From: Allacma fusca
Lineage: Eukaryota; Arthropoda; Collembola; Symphypleona; Sminthuridae
DNA: 64,000 bases
NCBI GenBank assembly: GCA_947179485.1
Contig: OX359245.1
Span: 19,827,067-19,891,066, forward strand
Reading direction: 5' to 3'
This document shows, piece after piece, positions 48,493-61,669 of the stretch (position 1 is its first letter; each line of letters starts with the position of its first letter). A model generated the notes under the pieces. That model was not told where the DNA came from and searched no databases. It worked only from the letters and a program-made list of their open reading frames with translations. The translations under genes and the position numbers were made by a program.

Positions 48493-51400
48493 CCTGACCC
48501 CCGGTCAACTGGAAATAATGGTGTGGAGGGTGTGAATTGGACAATTTTGAGAGTGCTCTAGTCTGCAACTGACAGTGTGATTTTGAGCAGAGCCCAAAGG
48601 AGATCGATGGGACAACTGCATGCCAAATTCATCAAGTTGGGTTTGTCCTATTCCCTTTACTCTGATGCTTTCAAACCCTCATCCATCCACACATTTGGCA
48701 TCTCCCAACTCACGCGGGCTATATAATTTCACATAACAAACAATTATCTCAATTAACCTCAATAATAATAATCATTCTTCAAAATATTCCTTGCATTTTT
48801 TTTCCTCTGTCGTCCGTAATAAAAACCTTGAGAACTTTTAAACTTCCTCTCATTATATTACGTAATCGCTAAATTTAAGATCTCGATAATATCTCTATAC
48901 ATTAACTTAAATACTAAACATTAGTCTTCCATTATATTTTTTTCTCTAGCCATCAAATACGTAATTCGGTTATTTTATTTTATTATTATGGATGCATATC
49001 ATTGACAGTTCAAAATAAATTGACCCGACAAAACATAGGAGTTTTGTTTCAAAAATTCCACTACTCCAAAGGAAGAACAGAAAGTAAACAATGACTCATG
49101 ACGAGCTTTCGAATATTTTATCAGTCGTTCTCCATCTTCAGAATTAAAATACAGGACACTGGGAATAAGAGGGGCCAGAAAGGTCTGTAAAAGGAGCAAA
49201 ATTTCACTTCCAATAAATATGCATGCTCTTTTAAGGAGGGGAATTAGCATATTTGTGGTAAATGGAAATTGTTTGTTTACCTTTCTTTGGGGTGATTGAA
49301 AATAATTTGAAGATATAATAAATTCTAAGCTTTACATCTATATATATCTATTCACTTGCAGATCAATCCGAGGACTCTTACTGTAAGGTCATCCCTAACT
49401 AAAAATGACAAAATTTGGGTCCAATTATAAAAAGTAGTATGGGACTCCCTTATGGAGATCAGACTGTGGACGTATAGTTTCTGCAAGATTTTAATATACA
49501 TATCCCTTTTGTATATAGTTGCATGAGATCTTCTATGTAAATCACAGTTGACAAATTGTGCTGGCCAAGTAAAAACAAAAGATGTAAATTATTTTTACTT
49601 TTGTCAGGAAAAAACTGGAAGTAGTTGCTTTTATCGAATAATAATAATACGAGGAAATGATTATTCCGGGCTCATAAGTAATAAAATTCAATGGAGAATT
49701 ACAATCAGCGAAAAATTACGAGGAAAATTTGGGAGGAAGTTCCGGTTTAATGAGAAAAATATTGACCGACTTTTATCTGCATTTGCTGATTACCTGTTTA
49801 GATGGACAACGTCCTCATAAAAAACTTTTCTCCTGTGGACCTTAGTTTTATATCAAAGCTGGTTCTTTTATTGTCTGAAAAACAATTTTACATTTTATGA
49901 CAACGAGTTTGATTTAAATTGTTTTAGAAATCAACTAGTTCATGAGTAAAAATGAGCAAATTAGTTTTAAAATTTCCCCGAAGTTTTAGAAGAAATAAGC
50001 AAGAGAAAGCCAGCAGTGTCCAGTTTATTCAATTCATCTAAAAAAATTATGCGGGGACAATGATTTTATATCTGTGTATGCAATTCGGAGTGAATGTACA
50101 TACGTTTGTTTCAGACAGTTCAGGGATGAAATAAATGGAAATAGTAATTAATAACCTCATACACATATAATAACCATTCTTCAAGTGAAGGATCTTAGGA
50201 TAGAAGAAGTTTTATTTCTGCCCCAATGGTGTACATATTAAATACATTTCAAATTCAAATAAAATTACGTATTACAGTAGTACATATAAAATTAGTACAT
50301 TTGGTCAGGTTGAAAGTTATTTAACCCTTGGAGTTAAAATCATCAAAGGCGTATTTTAGTATCATGTGTGACTTCGTACTTTCGTACAGTACAACCTAAT
50401 TTAACTATCCCTTTTATTTAAAATCAATATTTTTTATTTCCGTAGTTCATGAAGTTCACAAAGTTTTAATGGTTGACTTTTAATGATGACAGTTTCATAG
50501 CAGCAAACTTTTGGGACCATCAAAATAACGAAATGCAAATAATTATGTAATGTGTGCGTAAATTTAAACTTTCTGCTTAAGCTAAACGCTTATTACAAAT
50601 TTAGTTCTTTGAAATTCTAAAATTGTTTCTTCAATATTTACAAGTTGACTAAGGGAGCAAGTAAGACGCTAATTTGAACATTTGCAAAAGTTGTGCGGAG
50701 GAAAAATGTATATGTGTTTGCAATATACATTCCGAGTAATTAGTTACTAGTCAACATTCAATTTTGTTTTAACGTAGCGTTACTAAAAGTAGACAAAAAC
50801 AGTTTGTCTGTCTATATTGCGTTTGTAAGGGATTGTTAATTACATTCTGAGTATTCGTCATGTCATGGAACGTGAAACCACTTCCTCTTTCAAATATTTC
50901 AGGATAATAGTAAAATGACAACCGTAAGTTTTACGATAAAGTGTGGTGTCTTACAAGTAGTGTTGGTAAAATTTTCATTGTTTTTGATTAGCGGTTAGTA
51001 TTATTGGATATTTTAATACGTAATACAGTAACATTGAATACACAATACTAGGTTGTATTACATCGTCGATATATTGCAAAATTAAGCTTGAACTTCGAAA
51101 ATTGTAAAATTTTGACATACTATGGTTTTATTAGGTGCAAGTATATGCACCTTGAACTTGAATTGAAAACTTGAATTTTAAAAATTGCAAATAGAATTTA
51201 GAAAATTTTTATTAGGGAAGCTACGCGTTAAATAAAAAGCGTATTAAAACTAAGCATAATTGCTCCCCCAACGTATAACAACAATGACGCAGTTATGTTT
51301 CATTTAAATATTTACCTTTTAAATATTTACCATTTTACGGCCCATGGATAATGGCTGCCTTAATATTTACGCTTCATGTCACCAGTTATAACAAGTGCTT

Positions 51401-52906
51401 ACCCGATGGTAATTTTTTACGCTTTTCACTATATAGTCATTACTCGAAAAAGAGTTCTGGTCAATTCCTTGTCGCCTAGTCGTCACTCGTAGTCATTGGT
51501 CTATTTATCTTCAGTTTTTTTCTGTTTGCCTTTTACTTTTTTCCTGTGTTTGTCTTTTCGTCTATTCATCGCTTATCATCTTCCTTAGAAGATTATTCAT
51601 GGTTTAATTATTACTTTCATATTTCGTGACGTGACTGCTGTTCACAGTATGCTTAAATACATCTGTTACGGAACCGGCTGTTATTATAGTGATAATCTGT
51701 CCTTCATATGAAATTACGTATATGTGCATTTACCCGTATCAGACTATAGTTTAGCATAAACAATGACTATATAGTTTTGTTACGACAGGTGTTTAAGGTC
51801 GGACCAAAACTCACAAGAGTAGTTTGCAGGTGATTTGCGATCTTAGAAATGTCACTTGATACTTTAAGTTGTAGCATTAATTGCGCAAAATTTATTATTG
51901 TTCTTGAACCGAAAAAAAAGGTTCACATACAGTTGCGTGTATACAGAGAACATTTACATAACCAAAACTTTTACTCGTAGCAGGCTACTAGGATATTTTG
52001 TTGGCTTGTAATAAATGAGGAGTGCGATAATAATGACTGAAATTCATGTACAACAAATATCCACTGAAGAATGTTCTCACGACGGTGACATAAATGAGGA
52101 TTAAATGGGAAACCGTAATGTGAGCGTGGGAATGTTTGGCTTCACCCAGTGCTTCTTCTGATTCGCACAGAGGTATATAAGGTAATAATGTTGTGTAAAC
52201 TGACAAACTTATGCACGCGACAAAGCAAAGAAACTAATTTTATTGATACATTGATAACTATTACTGTAGTAAAGCTTTGGACTCTTGAGGTTTTAATTTA
52301 TTACTTTACCGACTGCGCCCCATACACCGCAGCCGCCCCACGGCTTGTTATTCCGAACTCATAACTACGACAAGAAAATGTGGAACAGAGTACTTACAGT
52401 TCGCCTTTCTGTCTACATGTTGTCGTTCCACTGGTGGGAATAGACTGGAGGAACGTAAATGTGAAACTTTCCTCCGTGAATTTCTTCTCTATTGCATTCT
52501 AGATGAACGAGGGCAGAAAGTAGTAAAATCGATAATTCTCAGCATGTTTTCCCACTTTGACTAGGTCACTTTACCACTGGGTCTTCTGTATACTATGTGT
52601 AAATAGCTACTATACACTTCCTGTTCATTGTAAATGTTTAAATTTTTCACGGTAGCAAATTTCTTGGATAAATCACAAAATGGACGGTGCTAAAAAAAAT
52701 CAATATTATAATAAGTGAACCGCTTCTGTGATTCCAGATTGGTGAGTACAAGATACTACCTGAAAGTTTTTCGAGCTTTAATAGACCCCGAACCTCCACA
52801 CGTTACCTACCCTACAACCGGCTATTTTAAAGGAAGACGTCCCTTTTTCTACATCCAGTGGGAATTTTTTACAAGAAGGATTTATAAAGTCGAATGTAAA
52901 ATCAGA
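48493..52906. other. Intergenic region between BLOC1S1 and OCRL (divergent starts)
   Basis: The two genes start away from each other across about 4.4 kb of AT-rich DNA. I find no exon in between. The only suggestive piece is 52738-52906, which follows a good acceptor (TGATTCCAG) and stays open in the OCRL frame. It is either a 5'-UTR exon portion or an N-terminal extension. Confidence 0.5.
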
Positions 52907-55900
52907 ATGGACTACAGCACTCTCGTTCAAGCCTTAGTCGCACCGGAGGATAAAGTTGTTTCGATATCCTTTCTCATACAATGAAATATTATTACGATTT
53001 TTATTTCTTTATTTGCGCTTTATCTTTAAGTACGATCTTGTTGAATGGGATATATAGTATATAGGCAACAACCCTTGCATGCCAGTGTGCGTGAAATATT
53101 TCTGTGAAGGATTTTTTGTTGCATATATCCACATGTGCTTTTTTTCTGTACTTCTTCCGTGTCACCCTTTCTTAGAGTTCTGAAGGGTAAAATTGTCTGC
53201 AGATTAATACGTTTCTGAAAAATTTTCCTTAACACGATTTTGAAACACTAAACGGTAGAGTGCAGTTTGCTCGGAGCATTCAAAATTTTAGCACTACTGG
53301 AACATCCTAATTGGAAGGAAGGAGAGGAGCATGGAGGTCAAGTCAGTCCCGAGACCCGAGAGTTTGTTATTTTAGTGATGGATGGAAGAGTTCCAATTCT
53401 GAGTCCAGAGAATCTTCACGTAGCGCATCTGATACCCGTCGTTGGGAATTTGTTTAATTGTGACATTGGTAATTCAATATTGTTCCCAACATATGTTGTT
53501 TGGCTAAGGATTTGTTTTTCGGATATTTGATTGTAAAACATGGTTTTATTGCTTGGTGTGTGGAAGATATAGCATGCAGTTGACATGACTGGTGTACTTA
53601 TATACGGGAATAATTACATGTACGATAGTATTGATTTTACTTAGGTACTTAATATATTGACTTTTTTTTCACTTCCTTCGCAGACACAGAGAACGGAACA
53701 GACGATACTGAATTTTGCGTGAAAATTACTACTAACATTACCGAACCCGTTATTTACGTGAAATTAGCTCGTGGTCATCGCTCTCAGAATTTTATTGATG
53801 AAGTTTTCCGTGCTGCGCAGAGTAAGTTATTTTAAAGTCTTTTCACACTATGATTTATACGGTGACTGCACTTGTGTACATATTTGTTATTGCTTTTATA
53901 ATTTGGTAATAGTTCATTATTATTCTAATGGTAGAATATAACATAATAACATAATTTTAAAAAGGTCATTCATATCTTTCACCGATAAAATTTATCCTTG
54001 AGACCACCCTCAAGTTCCGTTGGATGAACAGCTTTTATGTATATATGCTTTCGTCTCGTCAATAGTAACATTTGCCTTTAGTACTTAGGGCTTTTCCACA
54101 TATGCAATTTCATCCTCTGTATGGTCAAGCCTTTACGAAGTTAGTGAGCGGGTGCTCGTTAATAAAATTGTAGTCTCAGTCAGCAGATAATATTGAGAGG
54201 AATTATTTTGCGTGTGAATCGAAATAATTATTTGCATGGAAAGACTAATTTAGTTACGTTTCGTTTCTCAAGATTACCTACGTCAGCATATCTTTGGTGA
54301 GCTCATGCTGTACAAGGCTGTACAACTTTTTCTTTCCCAATTCTTCACATTGACGAGTTATTAAGTGAGCATTTGTACAAGGCAAGGACAGATATTAGAT
54401 TTTTTAAAGTTTTTTTTCTGGTAAATTGCATGGTTGAGGAGAAAATTGGTTTCCATAAGTTCAAAGAGCTTCTGTACATCAAAACTGCTACAAGTTGAAC
54501 GCTTACCTTTTTATATATAAGATAAGCAAATTTTCTATATCTTATCTAAATTCTTCTTTGGACTCAGTAAGGATTTCCAGGGTGTTAAATGTGAGAGTTA
54601 ACTCGCTATTTTACATGTGTATTACAAATTTTTTATGTTTTTCTTTATTCAACTAAATTATACAGTTTTAACTTACAGTTGCGAGTACTGCGGAGGTCCA
54701 AGGCTTGTCGTGGTTACGTTTTTATGAGGATCTGAAAAGACATTCTAGTCCCGGTGGTGACGAACAAGATAGTGAGCGGGGTATTGATTCAGTTTCTGAG
54801 GATTTTAAGAATGTGAGTGAATAATTTAGTAAATATATACATATGTTCCTGACTGTCACCTTTTCTTTACTAACATGCACATTCACCTTTTTTTTGGTTT
54901 TCTGAACAAATAATTAGACAAATTATATACTCAACTGTCAGACTTTGTCAATAGGTTTTTTTTTCAAATGAATTAAGTACCCCACAGTACCAATGTGAGA
55001 TATCAATTCCCACTGAAATATTGTAAATGAAGATTCTGTACAACGAATATGTTTCTTTCTTAAGTGTGACAGAGTTTGTTGCTCTACACTTGCTATGGAA
55101 AAGAAGAGGATTTAGTGTTCACTTTTAATAAACTGCAGTAATTATTATTGTAAACTTGAAGTTATGAAATAGCGAAAAACTGCAATAACAGGGTGTTGAA
55201 TTTATCATATGCGTAGGTCTAGCATCGTGGATTAAATCATTAATGAGTTTTATACAGTTATTTTTTTAAATGATAAAATTATTGATTTGGGTATTAAGAC
55301 ATAAAATTAGACAATGTCTAAGGGTCAGATTTTAAGGATTACGGATCTCCTAAGTCCCCAGAGAGTTGCAGAAGTAATAAGAAAAAATCGTAAATAAAGC
55401 GAAATTTAATAATTTGTTTTATTAAATAAAATATCTTAGATGAAATTCGTGTTGAAGACGAAGACGTTCCTGAATTTAGTAAAATGTAAAATTCGACACT
55501 CTTGTCAATAGCAATTATTGCTGAGAGTGACAATTACAATGAAGTGTTTAAATTGTAATTCACAAAAGTGCAAAATGCGAGGGAAAAGTAGACGGAGAAA
55601 AACGAAGCCTTGTGTGAGTGTTTTAAATGCAAAAGCCATGAATATTATGGAAATAATGATTTTTCACGATCTTTATAGAGTGACACAGACGGAGAAGGCG
55701 ATGAGGACTATGAGGTAGTTGGCGTTGAGAGAGAATCAATGGCAAAAGGAATGACGACCCTAAAAGGACGTGACACCATTATTAAATGTGTATTGGATTC
55801 CAAGCAAGAACAGTTTACTGATCTTGCTGGCTACAAAGTGCTAATCGCGACATGGAATGTCAATGGACAGAGTCCAGGGAGCATTTGTTTGTCAGAGTGG

Positions 55901-58900
55901 TTAGCACGCACTCCAGAACCACCCGATTTCTACGCAATTGGTTTTCAGGAGCTGGACTTGAGCAAGGAGGCTTTTTTATTCAATGAAACTCCAAAAGAAG
56001 CAGAATGGCTGTAAACAAAAATTACGAATTTAAAAATATTCTGTGTAAGACATTATTCTCCACTTACTTGATCATTTTTTTTATAGGACGAGAGTCAAAG
56101 AAGGATTGCATAAAGGTGCTCATTACAAGAAAGTTAAGCTAGTCAGATTGGTGGGGATGATGCTCATCGTTTACGCGAAGGAAAATTTAATTAAATCATT
56201 GAAGCAGGTTCATATGGAGTACGTTGGTACGGGAATTCTCGGGAAAATGGTGAGATTGTGATTCTAGTTGCCTAAATTGAATTCCGTATTTGAATCTCAA
56301 ATATATTTTTCCAACAGGGAAATAAAGGAGGTGTGGCAGTGAGGTTTGAATTGGAAGAAACTTCAATTTGCTTCGTGAATTGTCATTTGGCCGCACACGT
56401 TGAAGAATATCAGCGACGAAATCAGGACTTTCAACAAATTTCTACACGCTTGACATTTTTCTTACAGCACGGAATCAAATATATAAAAGATCACGAGTAA
56501 GGCACCAATTTTTAAGGCCAAGCTTGATTTTTGATGTTCACATTGTTAGCAACTCTGTTTTATTTCCGTTTCGCACGATAAAGTCTGGACGGTTAATGTT
56601 TTATTATTCAAACTTTGCATGCCGATTGAATCAAAAGCCAGAAGTGTTTGTTTTGTTTTTCAGAGATTTGGAATGACCCATGTTACCTCAGGAATTTTTT
56701 TAAAGGTTACTTATTTTTGCGGAATACTGTGTTTTTAAACATTGACGGACTCACGTTTTGACCACTCTGGCCATAACGTGAGAGAGTATGGAAAAAGATT
56801 GTCTAAATTAAAGAACTTAATTTTTGAGAATCCTGAAAGCGATTTAGCGTTTTGGTATGCTAGTCAGTACTATGTGCACACAGTGTGCAAGTGGCGTAGT
56901 GGATAGATATCTTAGAACCACATGACAACACCATTCATTGATGATTTTTAAAGTTTATCATGTGGATGTGTGTAGTAAGTGTAAGCAGTTATTAGTAAGT
57001 TTCTCTCGTATGTATTTCAAGTCAATCTATGAATTTTAATATATGATTGATATTTCTATTTCCACTTTTAGTCTGATATTTTGGTTTGGCGACATGAACT
57101 ACCGAATAAATCCACAATTCATGGATGCAATTGAAGCCAAGAAGTTAATTCAACAAGAGAAGTACCAAAAGGTTTTGGATAAAGATCAGCTTAAGGATCA
57201 AATGCGGGAAGGAAATGTATTTGTAAATTTTAAGGAAGGGCCAATAAATTTCAAACCTACTTACAAATATGACCCTGGAACGGATAATTGGGACTCAAGT
57301 GAGAAGAATCGGTCACCGGCATGGTGTGACCGGATTCTTTGGAAAGGGGATGGAATTGAACAGATTGACTACACTTCGCTCAATGCTTACACACTTAGCG
57401 ATCATAAACCTGTTTCATCATTATATACTGCTAATGTAAGTTTACCTAAACTGTCGTTATTTTCCACCTATTTGTTGCCAGTTTGAAGACTTACGTGGCA
57501 TTTGTATGCTGTTATAGGTGAAAGTTATAAACCCAACAAAGTATCGGCGAGTTTATGAGGAGGCTTTGAAGAAAATGGACAAATTGGAAAACGAATTTTT
57601 GCCACAAGTAACTGTTGATATACCTGGGGGAAATCTTGCTCCACATTCTAATAGAAATGAAATTCATTTTGGCAAAATTAGATTTATGGAACCAATTAAA
57701 AAGACATTCACTGTGGCTAACACTGGGCAGGTATGTAAGATGCGAAATTATACAAGGACATTTTTGCAATAGCTTTGCTGGAATGTTTAAGTTCATATAT
57801 TTGTTTGATGAGTAGGTACCAGTTCGTCTTGAGTTCATCAGAAAATTGGATGATTTGTACGTTTGCAAGGATTGGCTACGAATAGAACCTTTAGCAGCGT
57901 TTATTCAACCAGGTGTGTGACGCTGGTTTATTCAAAAAACGTTTTGTCATTAAGTTTTGGAATGAAGCTGTTATTAATCTTCGATCTTTGAAATTTTTAG
58001 GAGAAACTTGTGAAATAGAATTGCAAGTTTTGGTGGACAAAAAAAGTGCTGGAAATTTAAATATTGGCAAAGATACTATGTATGATATTTTAGTGTTACA
58101 TTTGGAGAGTGGTAAAGATATTTTTGTGACTGTCATTGGAGAGTACGAAAGAAGTGTGTTTGGGTGTTCAATCTCCGCGTTGGTTAATATGATTGACCCA
58201 ATTACTTCCATTTCTCCAGGGAAGCTTATCGAACTGGTAAGTGTAATTGAGTTTTTAGTGTTTACATATCTAAAGTACTGAGACATTTGGTTTGAACCCC
58301 TATGTCATCGGTTTATAAATTAATCCCCAGGAATCGTATGAAATTTTCAAAAGTTACGTAGGACTATTATGTAGTCGGGAAAAGTTGGTTAATTCCTGTA
58401 AGGATTATTTTACATACACAGGATCTGTCATTTGTGTTGTCATTATTGAAAATGGTACAACTTTTGAAAATTTAAAACTTTCCCCTGGGGCTAAGTCACA
58501 CATATTTAAATTTTATTATTGGTCTATAGGAGAAAGGCCAAATGCCTATGGGTGTGTATGACATTCCAAAAGAATTATGGTTCCTGGTGGATAGAATATG
58601 GCGAATGGGTATGCAAAAGGAGTCTCTCTTTACGCAAGTAGGGTTAACTGAAGAAATTCTACAAATCCGTGATTGGCTTAATGTCATTCCCAATACTCCA
58701 ATCCGTACGTTCATGAAGTTAATATATCTAATTTTTTTAACTACTTCGCACACGAAATTGTAATATAAATATTTATCTTTGGTGCCGTCTTACAGCTGGA
58801 AGTGTCGACTCGATAGCAGAAGCGCTTTTTCTTCTCCTAGAATCCTTTCCTGAACCCGTAATTCCTTTTAACCTTCACCTCAAATGCTTGGATGCTGCTT

Positions 58901-59393
58901 CAAGCTACACAAGCTGCAAACAGGTAATTTCTTCCAACTGAACCGTCGTTATTTTAATGCACTGCGTTACGTTTAATTATATTTTGAATACATGCAGCAG
59001 TGTGTGAATGTTCTTACTAAGAAGAGTAATTTTTACATATTTAATTGATATTCATTTTAGATTCTCAAACTTCTCCCCGCCGCTCACCGGAATGTGTTCG
59101 TGTACATATGTTCTTTTCTGAGGGAGTTACTTGCGAATTCCGATAAAAATGGACTGGAACCAAAGTTATTGGGTTGGTTTTACAGATATTTATTTATTAA
59201 AAACAGTCTGTACTATAACCATATGCACGAATTTCTGACTTCATTTATTAAATGTTTTACAGCCTTATTATTTGGTCGTGTGATGTTGCACGAACAAAAC
59301 TGGAACACCAAACCTAATCAAAAGGTGGACAAGGATAAGGCAACATTTATCTACCAATTCCTTGTGAATGAGGATTATGGAGAAGATTTGTGA
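52907..59393 (+). CDS. OCRL: Inositol polyphosphate 5-phosphatase of the OCRL/INPP5B family
   Basis: Exons: 52907 to about 52957 (donor uncertain), 53261-53468, 53684-53821, 54679-54812, 55679-56010, 56087-56249, 56318-56496, 57072-57435, 57518-57730, 57816-57912, 58001-58236, 58530-58704, 58796-58923, 59061-59172 and 59263-59393; about 890 residues. From 53261 onward every junction keeps phase. Domains in order: PH-like (LLGAF to DEVFRAAQ), an acidic linker, 5-phosphatase (WNVNGQSP, GFQELDLS, GNKGGVAVRF, FWFGDMNYRI, PAWCDRILW, SDHKPV), ASH, and RhoGAP-like ending NEDYGEDL. The catalytic motifs are complete, so it should remove the 5-phosphate from PI(4,5)P2 on endosomes and Golgi membranes. 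A clathrin-box-like LIELE lies between ASH and RhoGAP. There is no C-terminal CaaX box. The start MDYSTLVQALVAPEDK resembles the INPP5B beginning. The frame stays open upstream to 52715, so a longer N terminus is possible. Confidence 0.95.
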
Positions 59394-60557
59394 CACCAGC
59401 TGCAGCTTAGACACAGTTTTCAACTTGGAGCTCACCTCATCATCACTCAGTAATACTATTATTTTCCTGTCCATACGATAAAAATTATTTATTTTATTTC
59501 CTCTCAGATTCAACTTATACCTCACACCGAGTTATTTTTTTTTCAAATGTTTTTGTGAAATCAATCCATCACACGAATTATATTCCCCGTGGGTTAAGTA
59601 TAATTATTTGTATCTAATCCAAGTAAGTAAACAAATAGAGCTAGAGAAGCTATTACTTCTCTAAGATTAGCATTAAACATTGTCATTTACAAGTTGTAGA
59701 AATTGCACGTTGTACACAATTACATGTAAAAAATGATTTTTATTGGAAAGTTTATTCTATATAAGTATAATAATAATTATACATAAGTACATACATACAT
59801 GCACGCACTTTCAGTTCCGGGCTTACATTCAGTATTAAATAGATATTGAATTACTGAATTTAAAAAATTGTACTGTCTTTCATCCTACATCAAATAAGAC
59901 ACTGTATAATTTTCAATGAAATGTCAAGTGTTCCAAATGATATATAATTTCAGATGTGCTCATACATTGGCATATTAAGAATATCGCTGCATCACGTTGC
60001 CTATAGTTCCTTAAAATAAACTTTTTCATTCTGCTCTATTCAAGTCTGTATTGAGAATAATATAGTTAAGACTACAACTATGGGAAGGTAAGTCTTTGCA
60101 ATTCAACAAACTGCAGGGAAAGGAACGATGATTTAAGTACACGTTCATAAGTAATTAAGATTGATTACTTTGCATGTACCGTAAATTGTTACTTTTTAAA
60201 ATGTTTGAAAGGTTTCGGTTTTTCTGCCAAACTGGGAGATGTGAAGAACTGGAGTACATGTAGAAGTACGCCTTATAAAATCAATATTTATATTATAATT
60301 TATATAAAAAGAAATATTTTAAGCATCATTTCTGTAGTAATAAAATTATTTTATTATTAATAAGTACGCTTCAAATTCAGCTGCTGAGCGAAATGTAGCA
60401 GAATTTCGATTGCAGGACAACTTAATTAGTTGGCATTTACTGTAAAAAGTATATTTCTTGATGGGAGTCTTTACAGTATCCCAGCATTTATGCATTCATA
60501 TAAACAAAACCATGTGCATTGTCCACAGGGAAACAGCTACAGCTACATTACCTATAA
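59394..60557. other. 3' flank of OCRL
   Basis: AT-rich non-coding sequence with no clear exon. AATAAA at 60015-60020 (+) is the nearest canonical polyadenylation hexamer, about 620 bases after the stop. Confidence 0.5.
60015..60020 (+). terminator. Candidate polyadenylation signal for OCRL
   Basis: AATAAA in the 3' flank. Its distance from the stop codon makes it tentative. Confidence 0.3.
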
Positions 60558-60664
60558 TTATTCTTCAGCAGCTCTCCGTAGTGTATCCGAAATTGTCTTC
60601 AGCATTGCCGCTTTACGTCGAATAGCCAGTGATTTGGTTTGCGTCCCCCAACAATAATTTGCAG
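60558..60664 (-). CDS. Possible terminal exon of an unidentified gene
   Basis: After an acceptor (TTTGTTGTAG) the minus strand reads ANYCWGTQTKSL then AIRRKAAMLKTISDTLRRAAEE and stop TAA. The amphipathic, strongly helical end looks like real protein. A strong donor lies upstream at about 60870 (GAACAG|GTAAGT). The phase that joins to this exon gives RTEDDRTA before ANYCWG, but the upstream exon would need a weak acceptor. An alternative frame through the same junction gives LQIIVGGRKPNHWLFDVKR and an early stop. I do not recognise the family. The opposite strand is also open here. Confidence 0.35.
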
Positions 60665-61566
60665 CTACAACAAACTACACAACCAATCTTTATCCGTACC
60701 AGAAATAAAATGTCTAGGTCATCTTACATTAAGAAACCCAAAAGGGTACAAAAAGTGCTTTCAGGTACAATTGCGTATTTAATGCTGAAATTACTCGGAA
60801 ACTGCTAAATTGGAAAATTTAAAGGAATTTTTAAAACACAAAATATGATTTACTACCATTTACTTACCTGTTCTATCATCTTCAGTCCTTCAGATTTTTT
60901 ATATTTACCCTTTGAAGAGGTGGTATACTATACGAAGTATATAAGTACTAGTTCCAGTATCCAAATACCCGGGTAGTATATGCATCTCTGCTGAGGAGCA
61001 CTCGCTCTGTCAGCATCTACTGGATTGCGCTGGAAGTCTTCTAATAAAGTGCTGTGGTAGGAGCCTTTTTATGGGTCAAGGGTCAACAATGAGCACAAGG
61101 AGTCGCGTGTTTTCCACGCGAGCCCCCCGCCCAGGGACAACGCAGAGACATGGAAAATACAGGCTTGGGGAGCCCATGCCGTAACTAACAATAAGCGCAG
61201 GCAAATACCAGTTTTTCAAATTTCGAAATTTTGAAAAAAAAACAAAATTTTGAAAATAATGGAAAAACTCTATACGAACTCTTGGGGTCATTTAACCTGA
61301 CGCCAAGAAACCATATTTTGCCAAAAGTGATCACTATTTGAACTTTATAAATAAGTAACGAAGTAATATCCTGAAACAGAAGAAATATAGTGCATCTGTA
61401 ATATGTTAATACCCATTCAGTAGTAACCAGTAATTATGTGCTCTCATAATTTAAACTTTCACTTAAGGGTCATGCACATATCAAAAGCGTAACCCACACA
61501 ACGCTTCGCTCATTTAACAATCGGCTTGCCGACTGCAATTAAGGATTTTTTCTCCTTCCAGAAGAA
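60665..61566. other. Intergenic or intronic stretch
   Basis: Contains the possible upstream exon donor near 60870 (minus strand) and a GC-richer patch at about 61085-61180 with a CGCGTG-TTTTC-CACGCG hairpin. I considered a tRNA-derived origin and found no box A/B pair. Nothing else is supported. Confidence 0.4.
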
Positions 61567-61669
61567 ATGAGTTGTAAAATTCGTGATTGCAATGCTGCTA
61601 GTCGGTGGCATCGTTACTCTTCATTCCCTCATGACGCTAACTCCCTTTCCGTTACTCTCGCTATAAGAG
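61567..61669 (+). CDS. N-terminal exon of a THAP-type zinc finger, probably an isolated fragment
   Basis: After an acceptor (TCTCCTTCCAG) the sequence starts ATG and reads MSCKIRDCNAASRWHRYSSF then PHDANSLSVTLAIR, up to the donor AAGAG|GTAGAT in phase 1. The spacing of Cys3, Cys8 and the HRYSSFPHD block fits the start of a THAP (C2CH) DNA-binding domain, found in P-element transposases and host proteins. The second half of the finger (CxxH) is not found in the next kilobase. I infer a relic of a transposase-derived gene, or a gene whose next exon I failed to see. The THAP assignment rests on half the domain. Confidence 0.5.

Noticed and set aside
58331..58397. Possible cassette exon in OCRL between 58236 and 58530 (CCCCAG acceptor, CCT|GTAAGG donor)
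   Set aside because: Its 67-bp length would shift the frame of the next exon, and 58236 joins 58530 cleanly in phase 0 with family similarity on both sides.
60430..60657. Plus-strand frame opposite the candidate terminal exon
   Set aside because: The minus strand has the acceptor, helical composition and stop; the plus frame has no recognised feature.
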